From contig CAJXEF010000085.1 in the NCBI GenBank assembly GCA_913052545.1, forward strand, positions 1-9,521: a stretch of DNA of 9,521 nucleotides, given 5' to 3'. This document shows, piece after piece, positions 1 to 6,989 of the stretch (within the stretch, counting starts at the first letter, position 1; each line of letters begins with the position of its first letter). Position numbers and translations under genes: made by a program. This DNA comes from an uncultured Chloroflexota bacterium (lineage in GTDB: Bacteria; Chloroflexota; Dehalococcoidia; UBA3495). Under the pieces are notes generated by a model. It made no database searches and was not told the DNA's origin. It worked only from the letters and a program-made list of their open reading frames with translations.

Positions 1-839
1 AGACGAGAACTTAGGCCATCGGATAGTACTCCTCTAAGAAGCTCTAAAGCAGGGTCATCCGAGTCCAAGTGTGGTGGAGTAGGCCAGGCAATATACATTC
101 GAGGGAGGGAGACCCGATCCCTCATTTCTAACTCTACTCTACCTTTCAATCCTGAATCAAATCTACCAAATCGAGGAACTGAAGGTCCAGGCTGTAGACT
201 ACCAAAATACTTATCTACCATCTCTAAAGTAGCTTGGGAATCTATATCTCCAGCGATTGCCAGACTCCCATTAGACGGAGAATAAAACCGTCGGAAAAAA
301 TCCTTGACGTCATCTAAACTGGCAGCGTCCAAGTCTTCCTGTGAGCCTATGGTCATCCAGTGATATGGATGAGGAAGAGGGAACAATGACTCTTGAATTT
401 GCCAATGAGCCATTCCATAAGGGCGATTCTCATAGCTTTGTCGGCGTTCATTTTTAACCACGTCTCTCTGTATATCAAACCTCTGCTGATCTAGAGCATC
501 AATCAGGAATCCCATCCGATCGGCTTCCAACCACAATGCTAACTCCAAATGATTCGATGGCACATCTTCCCAATAATTAGTTCGGTCGGATGTTGTAGAT
601 CCATTTAAATTAGCTCCCACTTTTTGTAATGGCTCAAAATGGCTACTATTGTGATGCTTAGACCCTTCAAACATCACATGCTCAAAAAGATGCGCAAATC
701 CGGTGCGACCTAATTCCTCGTCTTTAGAACCTACGTGATACCAAACGTTCACGGCTACCAAAGGTATTGAGTGATCTTCATGCAATATGACATCTAGCCC
801 GTTTGATAAAGTTGTCTTTTCAAACGCTATATTTTCCAT
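1..839 (-). CDS. M16 family zinc metallopeptidase (insulinase/pitrilysin type), N-terminal part
   Basis: The minus strand is open from ATG at 839 to the window's left edge, about 279 codons, with the C-terminus missing. The inverted zinc motif HxxEH reads HLFEH at residues 50-54, giving two His ligands and the catalytic Glu. The third ligand is E131 in RDVVKNERR, about 77 residues on, as in the family. The stretch around residues 139-142 (ENRPYG) and the later PSNGSLAIAGDI segment are also typical of M16 N-domains. No signal peptide is visible. The start is fixed because an in-frame TAA lies five codons upstream, and AAGGGGG sits just before the ATG. M16 enzymes degrade peptides or process proteins, often as tandem pairs of an active and an inactive subunit; a partner would lie outside this window. 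The gene is divergent from the CoA-transferase gene. The family is certain; the exact role is not. Confidence 0.93.
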   Translation of the reverse strand, partial: MENIAFEKTTLSNGLDVILHEDHSIPLVAVNVWYHVGSKDEELGRTGFAHLFEHVMFEGSKHHNSSHFEPLQKVGANLNGSTTSDRTNYWEDVPSNHLELALWLEADRMGFLIDALDQQRFDIQRDVVKNERRQSYENRPYGMAHWQIQESLFPLPHPYHWMTIGSQEDLDAASLDDVKDFFRRFYSPSNGSLAIAGDIDSQATLEMVDKYFGSLQPGPSVPRFGRFDSGLKGRVELEMRDRVSLPRMYIAWPTPPHLDSDDPALELLRGVLSDGLSSR

Positions 840-886
840 ACTCCCCCTTCTTTACAACAGCGTCAGATGAACCATAAACAGACGTG

Positions 887-915
887 ATACTAAGTCAGTG
901 CGAGTCATCTTCCAA
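887..915 (-). promoter_or_regulatory. candidate sigma70-type promoter for the M16 peptidase gene
   Basis: On the minus strand a -35-like TTGGAA (910-915) and a -10-like TAGTAT (887-892) are separated by exactly 17 bp. Each matches the consensus at 4 of 6 positions. The implied start of transcription lies about 40 bases before the ATG at 839, leaving room for the AAGGGGG ribosome binding site. This is seen by eye only. Confidence 0.35.
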
Positions 916-1186
916 GAACACATCGTAGATAATCTCATCCATTTTTGGTTTCATGTATCTAAGCCGCAGTTCTTTTTTTATTGGTCGATGGAAATTCCAA
1001 AGACCGTGTTTAAATCAGCACAACCCGTTTCCGATAATTACCCCATTCTACTTGGCTGAAGAATTACGAACAAGCTCGGAATACCTTATATCTTTTAGAT
1101 TCATTTCCCCAGTAAAGGTTTGATGAAATTAGATCAGCTATTGAAGTCAGAGACCAGATTAATTCCACTTACCGGCATAACATTCC

Positions 1187-1215
1187 TTTACCGCTGTTAA
1201 GTACCCTGCGATAAT
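1187..1215 (+). promoter_or_regulatory. candidate sigma70-type promoter for the CoA-transferase operon
   Basis: A -35-like TTTACC (1187-1192, 4 of 6 matches) and a -10-like GATAAT (1210-1215, 5 of 6 matches) are separated by 17 bp. Transcription would begin near 1222 and leave a leader of about 77 bases before the GTG at 1299. This is the best-spaced promoter candidate in front of the five-gene run. Confidence 0.42.
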
Positions 1216-1298
1216 AAACAGTCTAAAGCCGATCATCAGAATATAAGCAATCATTTCAAAAACCTACGCGGGTCTTAGAACGAGGAGAATTTCGAATA

Positions 1299-2486
1299 GT
1301 GAAAGCTCTACAGGACATCCAAGTATTAGATTTAACTAGAGCATTAGCGGGTCCATTTTGTACATTGATGCTAGGCGATTACGGCGCCGATGTAATAAAA
1401 ATTGAGATTCCAGAGACTGGAGATGACACGCGCCATTGGGGCCCTCCATTTATAGGCGAAGAAAGCGCTTATTTTCTCTCAATAAACAGGAATAAACGTA
1501 GCCTGACCCTTAATTTTAAAGAGTCGCAAGCCATTCAAATATTCCTGAAATTGGTGCAAAAAGCCGACGTAGTAGTCGAAAATTTTACCCCAGGAGTAAT
1601 GAAACGCTTTGGGTTAGATTATGAATCCGTTAAAGCAATTAACCCATCAATAATATATTGTTCCATTTCAGGGTTTGGGCAAGACGGCCCATATCAAAAT
1701 CGTCCCGCGTATGATCAGATTATGCAGGGTGTCAGTGGTCTAATGAGCATCACGGGAGAACCAGATGGAGAGCCTCAGAAAGTAGGTATTGCTGTGTCGG
1801 ATATCGGTGCCGGTATGTGGGCATCGTTCGCAATAATGACTGCCTTGCACCACCGGGCTAACAGCGGAGATGGCCAACACATAGATATATCAATGCTAGA
1901 TGCCCAAGTCGCATGGATGACATACCAAGCAGCTTACTTCTTCGCCAATGAAGAGCCACCAAAGCGTCTAGGGGCAGCGCATCCAACTCTTGTACCTTAC
2001 CAGGCCTTCATGAGTCAGGACGGCAAATATGTAAACGTAGCTGTGGGATCGGAACGGCTATGGGATCGGTTTTGCGAAGGGATAGGAAAGATGGATCTGA
2101 AAGATGATCCGAATTTCGCCCAAAATGGTGACCGAGTACGTAACAGAAGTACTCTAGTTCCATTACTCCAAGAGTACTTCTTAACCCAACCTGCGAAACA
2201 TTGGGTGGATGTCTTGCAAGCAGCGAATGTACCTGCTGGACCCATAAATGATCTGGCGGATGTTTTTAATGATCCTCAGATTTTGCATCGAGAGATGCTA
2301 GTAGAGATTCCTCACCCAACACTTAAATCTATAAAACAAACAGGTTTACCACTTAAATTTTCGGTCACTCCAGGATCCTTTGACCGACATCCACCATTGT
2401 TAGGCGAACACAATAAAGAGATTTTAGATTCGATGGGATACTCAAATGAGGAAATAGATGAGTTAACCAAAAAATCGGTCATATAA
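1299..2486 (+). CDS. CaiB/BaiF family (family III) CoA-transferase
   Basis: The product is 395 residues, the usual length for this family. Family III enzymes move CoA between carboxylic acids through an aspartyl-CoA thioester; relatives act on formate/oxalate, carnitine, bile acids and branched acids. The N-terminus has the family signature (LDLTRALAGPFCTLMLGDYGADVIKIE, residues 10-36), followed by NRNKRSLTLN (63-72), VVENFTPGVMKRFGL (92-106) and SGFGQDGPY (124-132). D168, in the VSDIGAG segment, aligns by position with the catalytic Asp169 of formyl-CoA transferase. The GTG start is supported by AGGAG at 1283-1287, 11 bases upstream. It is the first gene of the plus-strand run and probably activates an acid for the downstream enzymes. 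The CoA donor and acceptor cannot be told from sequence, so no symbol is given. Confidence 0.95.
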   Translation: MKALQDIQVLDLTRALAGPFCTLMLGDYGADVIKIEIPETGDDTRHWGPPFIGEESAYFLSINRNKRSLTLNFKESQAIQIFLKLVQKADVVVENFTPGVMKRFGLDYESVKAINPSIIYCSISGFGQDGPYQNRPAYDQIMQGVSGLMSITGEPDGEPQKVGIAVSDIGAGMWASFAIMTALHHRANSGDGQHIDISMLDAQVAWMTYQAAYFFANEEPPKRLGAAHPTLVPYQAFMSQDGKYVNVAVGSERLWDRFCEGIGKMDLKDDPNFAQNGDRVRNRSTLVPLLQEYFLTQPAKHWVDVLQAANVPAGPINDLADVFNDPQILHREMLVEIPHPTLKSIKQTGLPLKFSVTPGSFDRHPPLLGEHNKEILDSMGYSNEEIDELTKKSVI

Positions 2487-2541
2487 CTAATCAGAAAGGT
2501 TAAAATATACGATCTATTTCTATTAAACGGATTTTCAACCT

Positions 2542-2550
2542 TGATATAAT
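2542..2550 (+). promoter_or_regulatory. extended -10 element upstream of the SDR gene
   Basis: TGATATAAT (2542-2550) is a perfect -10 hexamer (TATAAT, 2545-2550) with the TGn extension, placed 49 bases before the GTG at 2600. No good -35 is visible at 16-18 bp spacing, which extended -10 promoters tolerate. It could give the SDR and M24 genes a start of their own within the run. Confidence 0.42.
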
Positions 2551-2599
2551 AATAAGGCTAATTAATACTCTCAAGAAATAGAGGGAGGAGCCCGCAACC

Positions 2600-3394
2600 G
2601 TGGATTTAGGGTTAAGAGAACGAGTCGCTATTGTAGGTGGGTCGAGTAGAGGGATAGGTAGGGCTATTGCTCTCAGCTTCGCCCATGAAGGAGCAAGCGT
2701 CACTATCTGTGCTCAAAACGACGAAGCTCTCAAAAGAACTGAAATAGAATTAGCCCGAGTTCATTCACAGCACCACGTTTTGGCGATTCCCGCTGACATT
2801 TCGACGGCAAGAGATATAAGGCGAGTGGTAAGAGACACGTATAATAGATTTGATCAGATAAATATTTTGGTGACTCAGTCCGGAACCTCCCCTAATGACC
2901 CTGCCTCTGAATTGGAAGATGAATCCATTGCATCAGACTTTGAACGAAACTTCTATAGCGCCATAAGACTTAGTCGAGAAGTTATACCTTATATGAAGCA
3001 ACAACATTGGGGAAGGATCATAAACTTGTTTTCCAGCCCATTCCAGCAATCTGATAAGGGACTAGCATTGGCATCTTCCAGCCAACAAGCCCTTATAGGT
3101 TACTTCAAATCCTTAGCCAACGAATTGGCTCCGTTCAACATCACTGTTAACAACGTAATATTCGGTCCAGTAGATACTGAACAATTTGCTGACCAACTTG
3201 AATCACGAGCTTCTAACGAATCTAAGGAATTCGAATTGGTAATGAAAGAATCATTAAAAAGGATCCCTATGGGGCGCTTGGGAAAACCAGAAGAGATTGG
3301 AGATTTGGTCGCTTTTTTAGCATCTGACAGAGCCAGCTTTTTAACTGGGGGTAGTACGGTTATAGATGGAGGAATGTTACAAACTATCCGATAA
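2600..3394 (+). CDS. SDR-fold protein lacking the canonical YxxxK catalytic pair
   Basis: The 264-residue product has the Rossmann fold of short-chain dehydrogenases. The dinucleotide motif is GSSRGIG (14-20), D66 is the usual post-beta3 Asp, and the C-terminus has the PMGRLGKPEEIGDLVAFLASDRASFLTGG...DGG tail of FabG-like proteins. The active site is altered: the NNAG motif reads TQSG (92-95), and where YSASK is expected before the ALIG helix the sequence is A158-S-S-S-Q162, so both Tyr and Lys are gone. S145/S146 and N117 remain. From memory, one FabG-like subgroup (CDD BKR_like_SDR_like) also departs from the tetrad, and this protein resembles it. The GTG start follows GGGAGGAG at 2583-2590. 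The gene sits 113 bp after the CoA-transferase and 22 bp before the M24 gene. It may bind NAD(P) without classical dehydrogenase activity. Confidence 0.9.
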   Translation: MDLGLRERVAIVGGSSRGIGRAIALSFAHEGASVTICAQNDEALKRTEIELARVHSQHHVLAIPADISTARDIRRVVRDTYNRFDQINILVTQSGTSPNDPASELEDESIASDFERNFYSAIRLSREVIPYMKQQHWGRIINLFSSPFQQSDKGLALASSSQQALIGYFKSLANELAPFNITVNNVIFGPVDTEQFADQLESRASNESKEFELVMKESLKRIPMGRLGKPEEIGDLVAFLASDRASFLTGGSTVIDGGMLQTIR

Positions 3395-3416
3395 TCTCTT
3401 CAATTGGATTTAAGAT

Positions 3417-4637
3417 ATGAACCGCAATCAAATTTTTGAGACTTCCCAACAATTCCTGTTAGCCAACGATATACCCGGCTGGTTAATACATGATTATAGA
3501 AATTCTAATCCTATATTTCAACAGGTTCTACCTCCGCTAGGGCATGTAACGAGGCCCACACTTCTCTATATTCCCAGACAGGGAAAACCCAAATTACTGG
3601 TTCATCATGTCGACGCAGGCAAGTTTTCGTATCAAGACACCGTTACAGCGGACAAACCCGAGCTAGACCTAGTCATATACCAAAGTAGAGATACCATGGT
3701 GGAGTCACTACGCAGAATCTTAAACGGTGCATCTAGTGTTGCGATGGAATATTCGCCTAACAATGATCTCCCAAGAGTCTCGAGAGTGGATGCAGGAACT
3801 GTAGAGTTGGTCCGTTCTCTGGATAGTGAAGTAGTGTCTTCCGCCGATTTAATGCAATTCGCCACACAAAGGTGGTCTGCGGAACAATTGTCAGGACACA
3901 AACGCGCCGCATACAAGTTAGGCGTCATAGTAAACCAAGCTTTCAGACTCATTGGCACACAACTGCAGTCTTCCCAAAACAGCAATAATACTCCGTCGGA
4001 ATTTTCAATAGCAGAATACATTAGACAACGGTTCTCGGAAGAAAAATTGACATCTGCAGATGGACCAATAGTTTCCATAAATTCTCATTGTTCAGATCCA
4101 CACTACGAACCTACTGCAGAAAATACTAGCATCTTCAAATCCGGCGACTGGGTATTAATTGATCTGTGGGCTAAAGAATCTTCTGCACACAGCGTTTATG
4201 CCGACATCACCTGGGTAGCTTACATAGGTTACGAAATACCACGACAATATTCCGAAGTGTTTGAAACGGTCATAAAGGCTAGAGATTCCGCATTAGAATT
4301 TTTAGTAAATGAGTTCAAACAAGGGACTGTAAATCGGGGATGGCAAGCGGACAAGGTAGCTAGAGATTTTATCCATTCGAAAGGATACGGAAAGTTTTTT
4401 ACCCACAGGCTTGGTCACAGTATCAGTTACGAAGTACACGGGGAAGCAGTTAATTTAGATGATTTTGAAACCCACGACAATCGTAGCATCATTCCCGGGA
4501 TTGGGTTTTCAATAGAACCGGGGATATATTTACCTGACTTTGGAGTACGTTCAGAGATCGACGCCTACATGTCAGAAGACGGACCTTACGCTACATCTCC
4601 AGTTCAGCACGAAATAGTTTTAATACCGCCGAAGTAA
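3417..4637 (+). CDS. M24 family metallopeptidase (Xaa-Pro aminopeptidase/creatinase-like)
   Basis: The 406-residue product has the two-part layout of prolidase-like enzymes: a creatinase-like N-domain (about 1-150) and a pita-bread C-domain (about 160-400). The five expected metal ligands are all present: D249 (VLIDLWA), D263 (VYADITW), H334 (RLGHSIS), E367 (SIEPGIY) and E380 (VRSEIDAYM), with H341 as the usual extra His. An active dinuclear metal hydrolase is therefore likely, cutting Xaa-Pro peptides or a related C-N bond; creatinases proper lack a full metal site. No signal peptide is seen, so it is probably cytoplasmic. ATG lies 22 bp after the SDR stop with only a weak GGA upstream, suggesting coupled translation in one operon. 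The substrate is unknown. Confidence 0.92.
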   Translation: MNRNQIFETSQQFLLANDIPGWLIHDYRNSNPIFQQVLPPLGHVTRPTLLYIPRQGKPKLLVHHVDAGKFSYQDTVTADKPELDLVIYQSRDTMVESLRRILNGASSVAMEYSPNNDLPRVSRVDAGTVELVRSLDSEVVSSADLMQFATQRWSAEQLSGHKRAAYKLGVIVNQAFRLIGTQLQSSQNSNNTPSEFSIAEYIRQRFSEEKLTSADGPIVSINSHCSDPHYEPTAENTSIFKSGDWVLIDLWAKESSAHSVYADITWVAYIGYEIPRQYSEVFETVIKARDSALEFLVNEFKQGTVNRGWQADKVARDFIHSKGYGKFFTHRLGHSISYEVHGEAVNLDDFETHDNRSIIPGIGFSIEPGIYLPDFGVRSEIDAYMSEDGPYATSPVQHEIVLIPPK

Positions 4638-4705
4638 ATAGATTATTTGCGCCGCATGTAAGCCCAATATACAATGTCCGGGAATCGCCCCGGGATCAAC
4701 TGACC

Positions 4706-4711
4706 TATAAT
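4706..4711 (+). promoter_or_regulatory. possible -10 element upstream of the LLM monooxygenase gene
   Basis: A perfect TATAAT lies 45 bases before the ATG at 4757, in the 119-bp gap after the M24 gene. No matching -35 or TGn extension is present. A 5-bp GC-rich hairpin (4678-4682 with 4689-4693) lies just upstream but has no T-run. An internal promoter is possible but weakly supported. Confidence 0.28.
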
Positions 4712-4756
4712 CCTCGTTTTCCGGTAATCATCACGCATGTATATTGGAGTCGAAAG

Positions 4757-5905
4757 ATGCAATTTGGACTAGCCTACGAGATGCAACGTCCCACACTTGA
4801 TGATCACGCGGTGGTAGAAGAAACTATCGAGCAATGTATCCTAGCGGATGAAATGGGCTTCGATTATGTTTGGTTTGTAGAGCACCACTTTCTGACCACA
4901 TTTTCGAGTTCTCCCTGTCCTGAAGTTATATTTGGAGCTCTAAGTCGTCTTACAAAAAGAATTCGCCTAGGCTTCGGGGTAGTTATACTACCCTATCACC
5001 ATCCAGTAAGAGTAGCTGAAAGGGTAGCAATGGTTGATCAACTATCTCACGGGCGAGTTGACTTCGGAACTGGTCGGTCGGCACCGTATGAGCAGACAGG
5101 TATGGGTATAGACCCCCGATACACGAGGGACATGTGGGAAGAATCCCTAACAATGATCCCCAAAATTTGGGAGTCTGATACCTTCGAATGGCAAGGACAA
5201 TTCTGGAACGTACCCCCAAGAGAAGTTCTGCCGAAACCGTACCAGAAACCACATCCGCCAATATGGGTAGCTGCATTACAACCAGCGACATATCAAATTG
5301 CTGCAGAAAAAGGAATAGGGGTTATGGCTCTTGGAGTCAGTGCCCCATCAGTCCTTGAACCCCATATCAAAGATTATCGCGAGACCATCAAAAAATCGAA
5401 ACCAGTTGGATCATTTGCTAACGATCAATGGCTAAGTTCTTGTTTTGGATATTGTGGCGAAGATAATAATTCTGCCCAAGATTTATGCTCACGGTCTCTG
5501 AAAAACTTCTTTGGACCGGGTCGTCCTTACGTGCAAGACCAAACAGACGTGTACCAAAAACTTTTACAGCAATGGGGAGGTATACCTGAGCACTTGGTAC
5601 AAAATTTTTCACGTTATATAGACGTTAAAGAGACATCAGAAGGGGTAGCCACCCAATTCGATCTGTCAGGTGGAACGGCCTTAGCTCAGAAAATATGGGA
5701 GGAGATGGATCCTCAAACCCTGGTAGATAGAGGAGTCATAGTTGCTGGAGACCCGCAAAGGTGTATAGATGCAATTAAAATACACGAATCTACCGGTGTT
5801 GATCAAATACAATTTCTAATGGCAACTGAAACCATTGATCACGCACATGTTATGAAATCTATAGAGCTGTTCGGCAAACACGTCATACCAGGTTTTAAAA
5901 AATAA
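4757..5905 (+). CDS. LLM class (luciferase-like) flavin-dependent monooxygenase
   Basis: The 382-residue product is a TIM-barrel flavin monooxygenase of the bacterial luciferase family, which uses reduced FMN or F420 made by a separate reductase. EHHF (42-45) places H44 exactly where luciferase alpha has its catalytic His44. The segment LPYHHPVRVAERVAMVDQLSHGRVDFGTGRS (about 78-108) is the family hallmark; luciferase Cys106 is a Gly here, so light emission is not implied. PPIWVAA (about 168-174) and the late VAGDPQRCIDAI segment are also typical. The ATG follows GGAG at 4746-4749 with a 7-base spacer. The gene lies 26 bp before the NMT1/THI5-like gene, so the two are very likely co-transcribed. 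Oxygenation of an organic substrate is likely; the substrate cannot be read from sequence. Confidence 0.94.
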   Translation: MQFGLAYEMQRPTLDDHAVVEETIEQCILADEMGFDYVWFVEHHFLTTFSSSPCPEVIFGALSRLTKRIRLGFGVVILPYHHPVRVAERVAMVDQLSHGRVDFGTGRSAPYEQTGMGIDPRYTRDMWEESLTMIPKIWESDTFEWQGQFWNVPPREVLPKPYQKPHPPIWVAALQPATYQIAAEKGIGVMALGVSAPSVLEPHIKDYRETIKKSKPVGSFANDQWLSSCFGYCGEDNNSAQDLCSRSLKNFFGPGRPYVQDQTDVYQKLLQQWGGIPEHLVQNFSRYIDVKETSEGVATQFDLSGGTALAQKIWEEMDPQTLVDRGVIVAGDPQRCIDAIKIHESTGVDQIQFLMATETIDHAHVMKSIELFGKHVIPGFKK

Positions 5906-5931
5906 ACGAGCAAATTAAGGAGGCCAGTCCT

Positions 5932-6858
5932 ATGAAAAAAGTAGTTAGCGAAATTAGCGGTGCTGTTTTCAGCCTTCCATGGATGGTAGCTAAAGATTAC
6001 GGTTTGTTCGAAGCCGAAGGTATAGACATGGAATTTGTCCAGGCCAACACTAGTGGAATAGTTGATCATACAGTAAATCCAAATGAAGTGAATCCAATAC
6101 TAGGTCACACTGCCTTTGAGGAAGCCAAAGTTTCCATATATCGAGCTTGAGAAGAAGGCCAGGTCCGTCGGGCCTACGAAAGTAATCAAGGAGCTAAGGT
6201 AATTTCACTCAGATCAGCGGTAGCCAGTCAAGCTATATTGGTTAGACCAGAATCCGATCACTACTATCCGGGTACTCTGAGCAATAAACCAGTTGCAGTT
6301 CAATTTCACGCGGGTTCACATTACGTAGCGTTGCGGTTACTTGAAGGATACCTGTCTCGGGAGGACATTAAATTAGTGCATTATGGTTCCCCACAACACC
6401 GTTTCGAAGCACTGCTAAACGGCGAAGTAGAAGCAGCAGCTCTTATGGAACCTTGGATTACATTAGCTGAAAAGCTAGGATGTCGGGCAGTTTGCGAAGG
6501 TCACTATCTGGGAGCAGAAAATGCAAGTGACTCGATGGACCAAGAGACATTTTCATCAATAAACAAAGCGGTCATCAAGGCAGTCGACATGATTAATTCT
6601 GATAAACGTAAGTATCTCCATTATCTAATTGACGATCCACGATTTGCTGCAGTATCAAACAAATACGGTGGAATAACTCCAGAAGATTTTCATCTACCTA
6701 GGCTTCGTTATTCTTATAACACACCATATTCTGATCAAATCGTCTCTGATACTTATCATTGGATGTTGGGCTGGGGCCTTTTGAATGAAGAGGCATGCAG
6801 TTCTAACCTTATTGAAAATCGCGGTTCAGAAAGCTTAGCCACTACCGCCAACGACTAA
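5932..6858 (+). CDS. NMT1/THI5-like substrate-binding protein with in-frame TGA at codon 73 (selenoprotein candidate or nonsense-broken)
   Basis: One reading frame of 309 codons runs from ATG 5932 to TAA 6856-6858, broken only by TGA at 6148-6150. The ATG follows a strong TAAGGAGG (5916-5923, 8-base spacer). Type II periplasmic-binding-fold features are clear: FSLPWMVAKDYGLFEAEGIDMEF near the N-terminus, KPVAVQFHAGSHYVALRLL, and a lobe segment with GEVEAAALMEPW. There is no signal peptide or lipobox, and no ABC permease or ATPase gene nearby, so a cytosolic role like that of THI5-type proteins is possible. Residues around the TGA read YRA-stop-EEGQVRRAYES, and the 236 codons after it are undamaged. 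The second half has no ribosome binding site of its own: the only early start, TTG 6238, lies 87 bases past the stop. Either the TGA is read through, perhaps as selenocysteine, or this is a recent pseudogene or a sequence error. Confidence 0.8.
6148..6177 (+). other. in-frame TGA followed by a short SECIS-like hairpin
   Basis: Right after the TGA (6148-6150) two mutually exclusive hairpins can form. One pairs AGGCC (6156-6160) with GGCCT (6171-6175) around a 10-base loop. The other pairs AGGTCC (6161-6166) with GGGCCT (6170-6175), six pairs with one G-U, around the loop GTC (6167-6169). In the second the apical loop starts 16 bases after the TGA with a G first, which fits the loose bacterial SECIS pattern as I remember it (loop 16-37 bases from UGA, G among its first two bases). 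The stem is short and has no bulged U, so this is only suggestive. Confidence 0.3.
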
Positions 6859-6887
6859 GCTAATATCCCTCATTTAGCGCACACTAA

Positions 6888-6925
6888 CAGAAACCGTCCT
6901 GAGTATAATTTCGGGGCGGTTTCTG
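6888..6925 (+). terminator. strong hairpin, probable transcription end of the five-gene run
   Basis: A 12-bp stem pairs 6888-6899 (CAGAAACCGTCC) with 6914-6925 (GGGCGGTTTCTG), with one G-T wobble and a 14-base loop. It starts 30 bases after the TAA of the NMT1/THI5-like gene. There is no clear T-run after it on either strand, so it is not a textbook intrinsic terminator; it may stop transcription weakly or protect the mRNA 3' end. Confidence 0.5.
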
Positions 6926-6949
6926 AATATAATCATCGGTATATTTCCA

Positions 6950-6955
6950 TATAAT
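6950..6955 (+). promoter_or_regulatory. possible -10 element of sppA
   Basis: A perfect TATAAT lies between the 6888-6925 hairpin and the sppA start, 34 bases before the GTG at 6990. No recognisable -35 is present at the usual spacing. Its place after a terminator-like hairpin fits a separate transcription unit for sppA. Confidence 0.33.
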
Positions 6956-6989
6956 AGAGATGCCAAGGGGCAGGCAGAGGTGACGTCCA

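Larger units (their letters stand above)
840..1298. other. 459-bp divergent intergenic region without a convincing gene
   Basis: This gap separates the divergent M16 and CoA-transferase genes. It holds a candidate promoter for each. The minus strand has three short open stretches: a 31-codon hydrophobic ORF at 1159-1254, an 18-codon ORF at 1048-1104, and a stretch ending at 895 whose last 19 codons begin at ATG 954. The plus strand has a 25-codon ORF at 1123-1200 preceded by AAAGG. None has a combination of start, ribosome binding site and length that beats chance. I see no tRNA-like fold, strong hairpin or repeat here. Confidence 0.6.

Noticed and set aside
1123..1200. Plus-strand 25-codon ORF with AAAGG upstream as a leader peptide
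   Set aside because: Composition is unremarkable, it overlaps the candidate promoter and an equally plausible minus-strand ORF, and no attenuator-like structure follows.
2015..2245. Minus-strand open frame inside the CoA-transferase gene, and similar frames inside the SDR, M24, LLM and sppA genes
   Set aside because: They lie opposite strongly supported genes, have no recognisable domains and show low-complexity translations typical of antisense frames.
4678..4693. Terminator between the M24 and LLM genes
   Set aside because: The stem is only five base pairs and there is no T-run after it.
5918..5931. Small hairpin AGGA/TCCT over the ribosome binding site of the NMT1/THI5-like gene as a regulator
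   Set aside because: Only four base pairs with a six-base loop; too weak to claim control of translation.
5932..6858. TGA read as Trp by a changed genetic code
   Set aside because: Trp is encoded by TGG many times in the neighbouring genes (for example six times in the M24 gene), and no other gene has an internal TGA; a genome-wide TGA-to-Trp code would show several.
6238..6858. Second half of the NMT1/THI5-like gene as a separate gene starting at TTG 6238
   Set aside because: No ribosome binding site precedes the TTG, and the sequence between 6151 and 6237 in the same frame continues the same protein fold.
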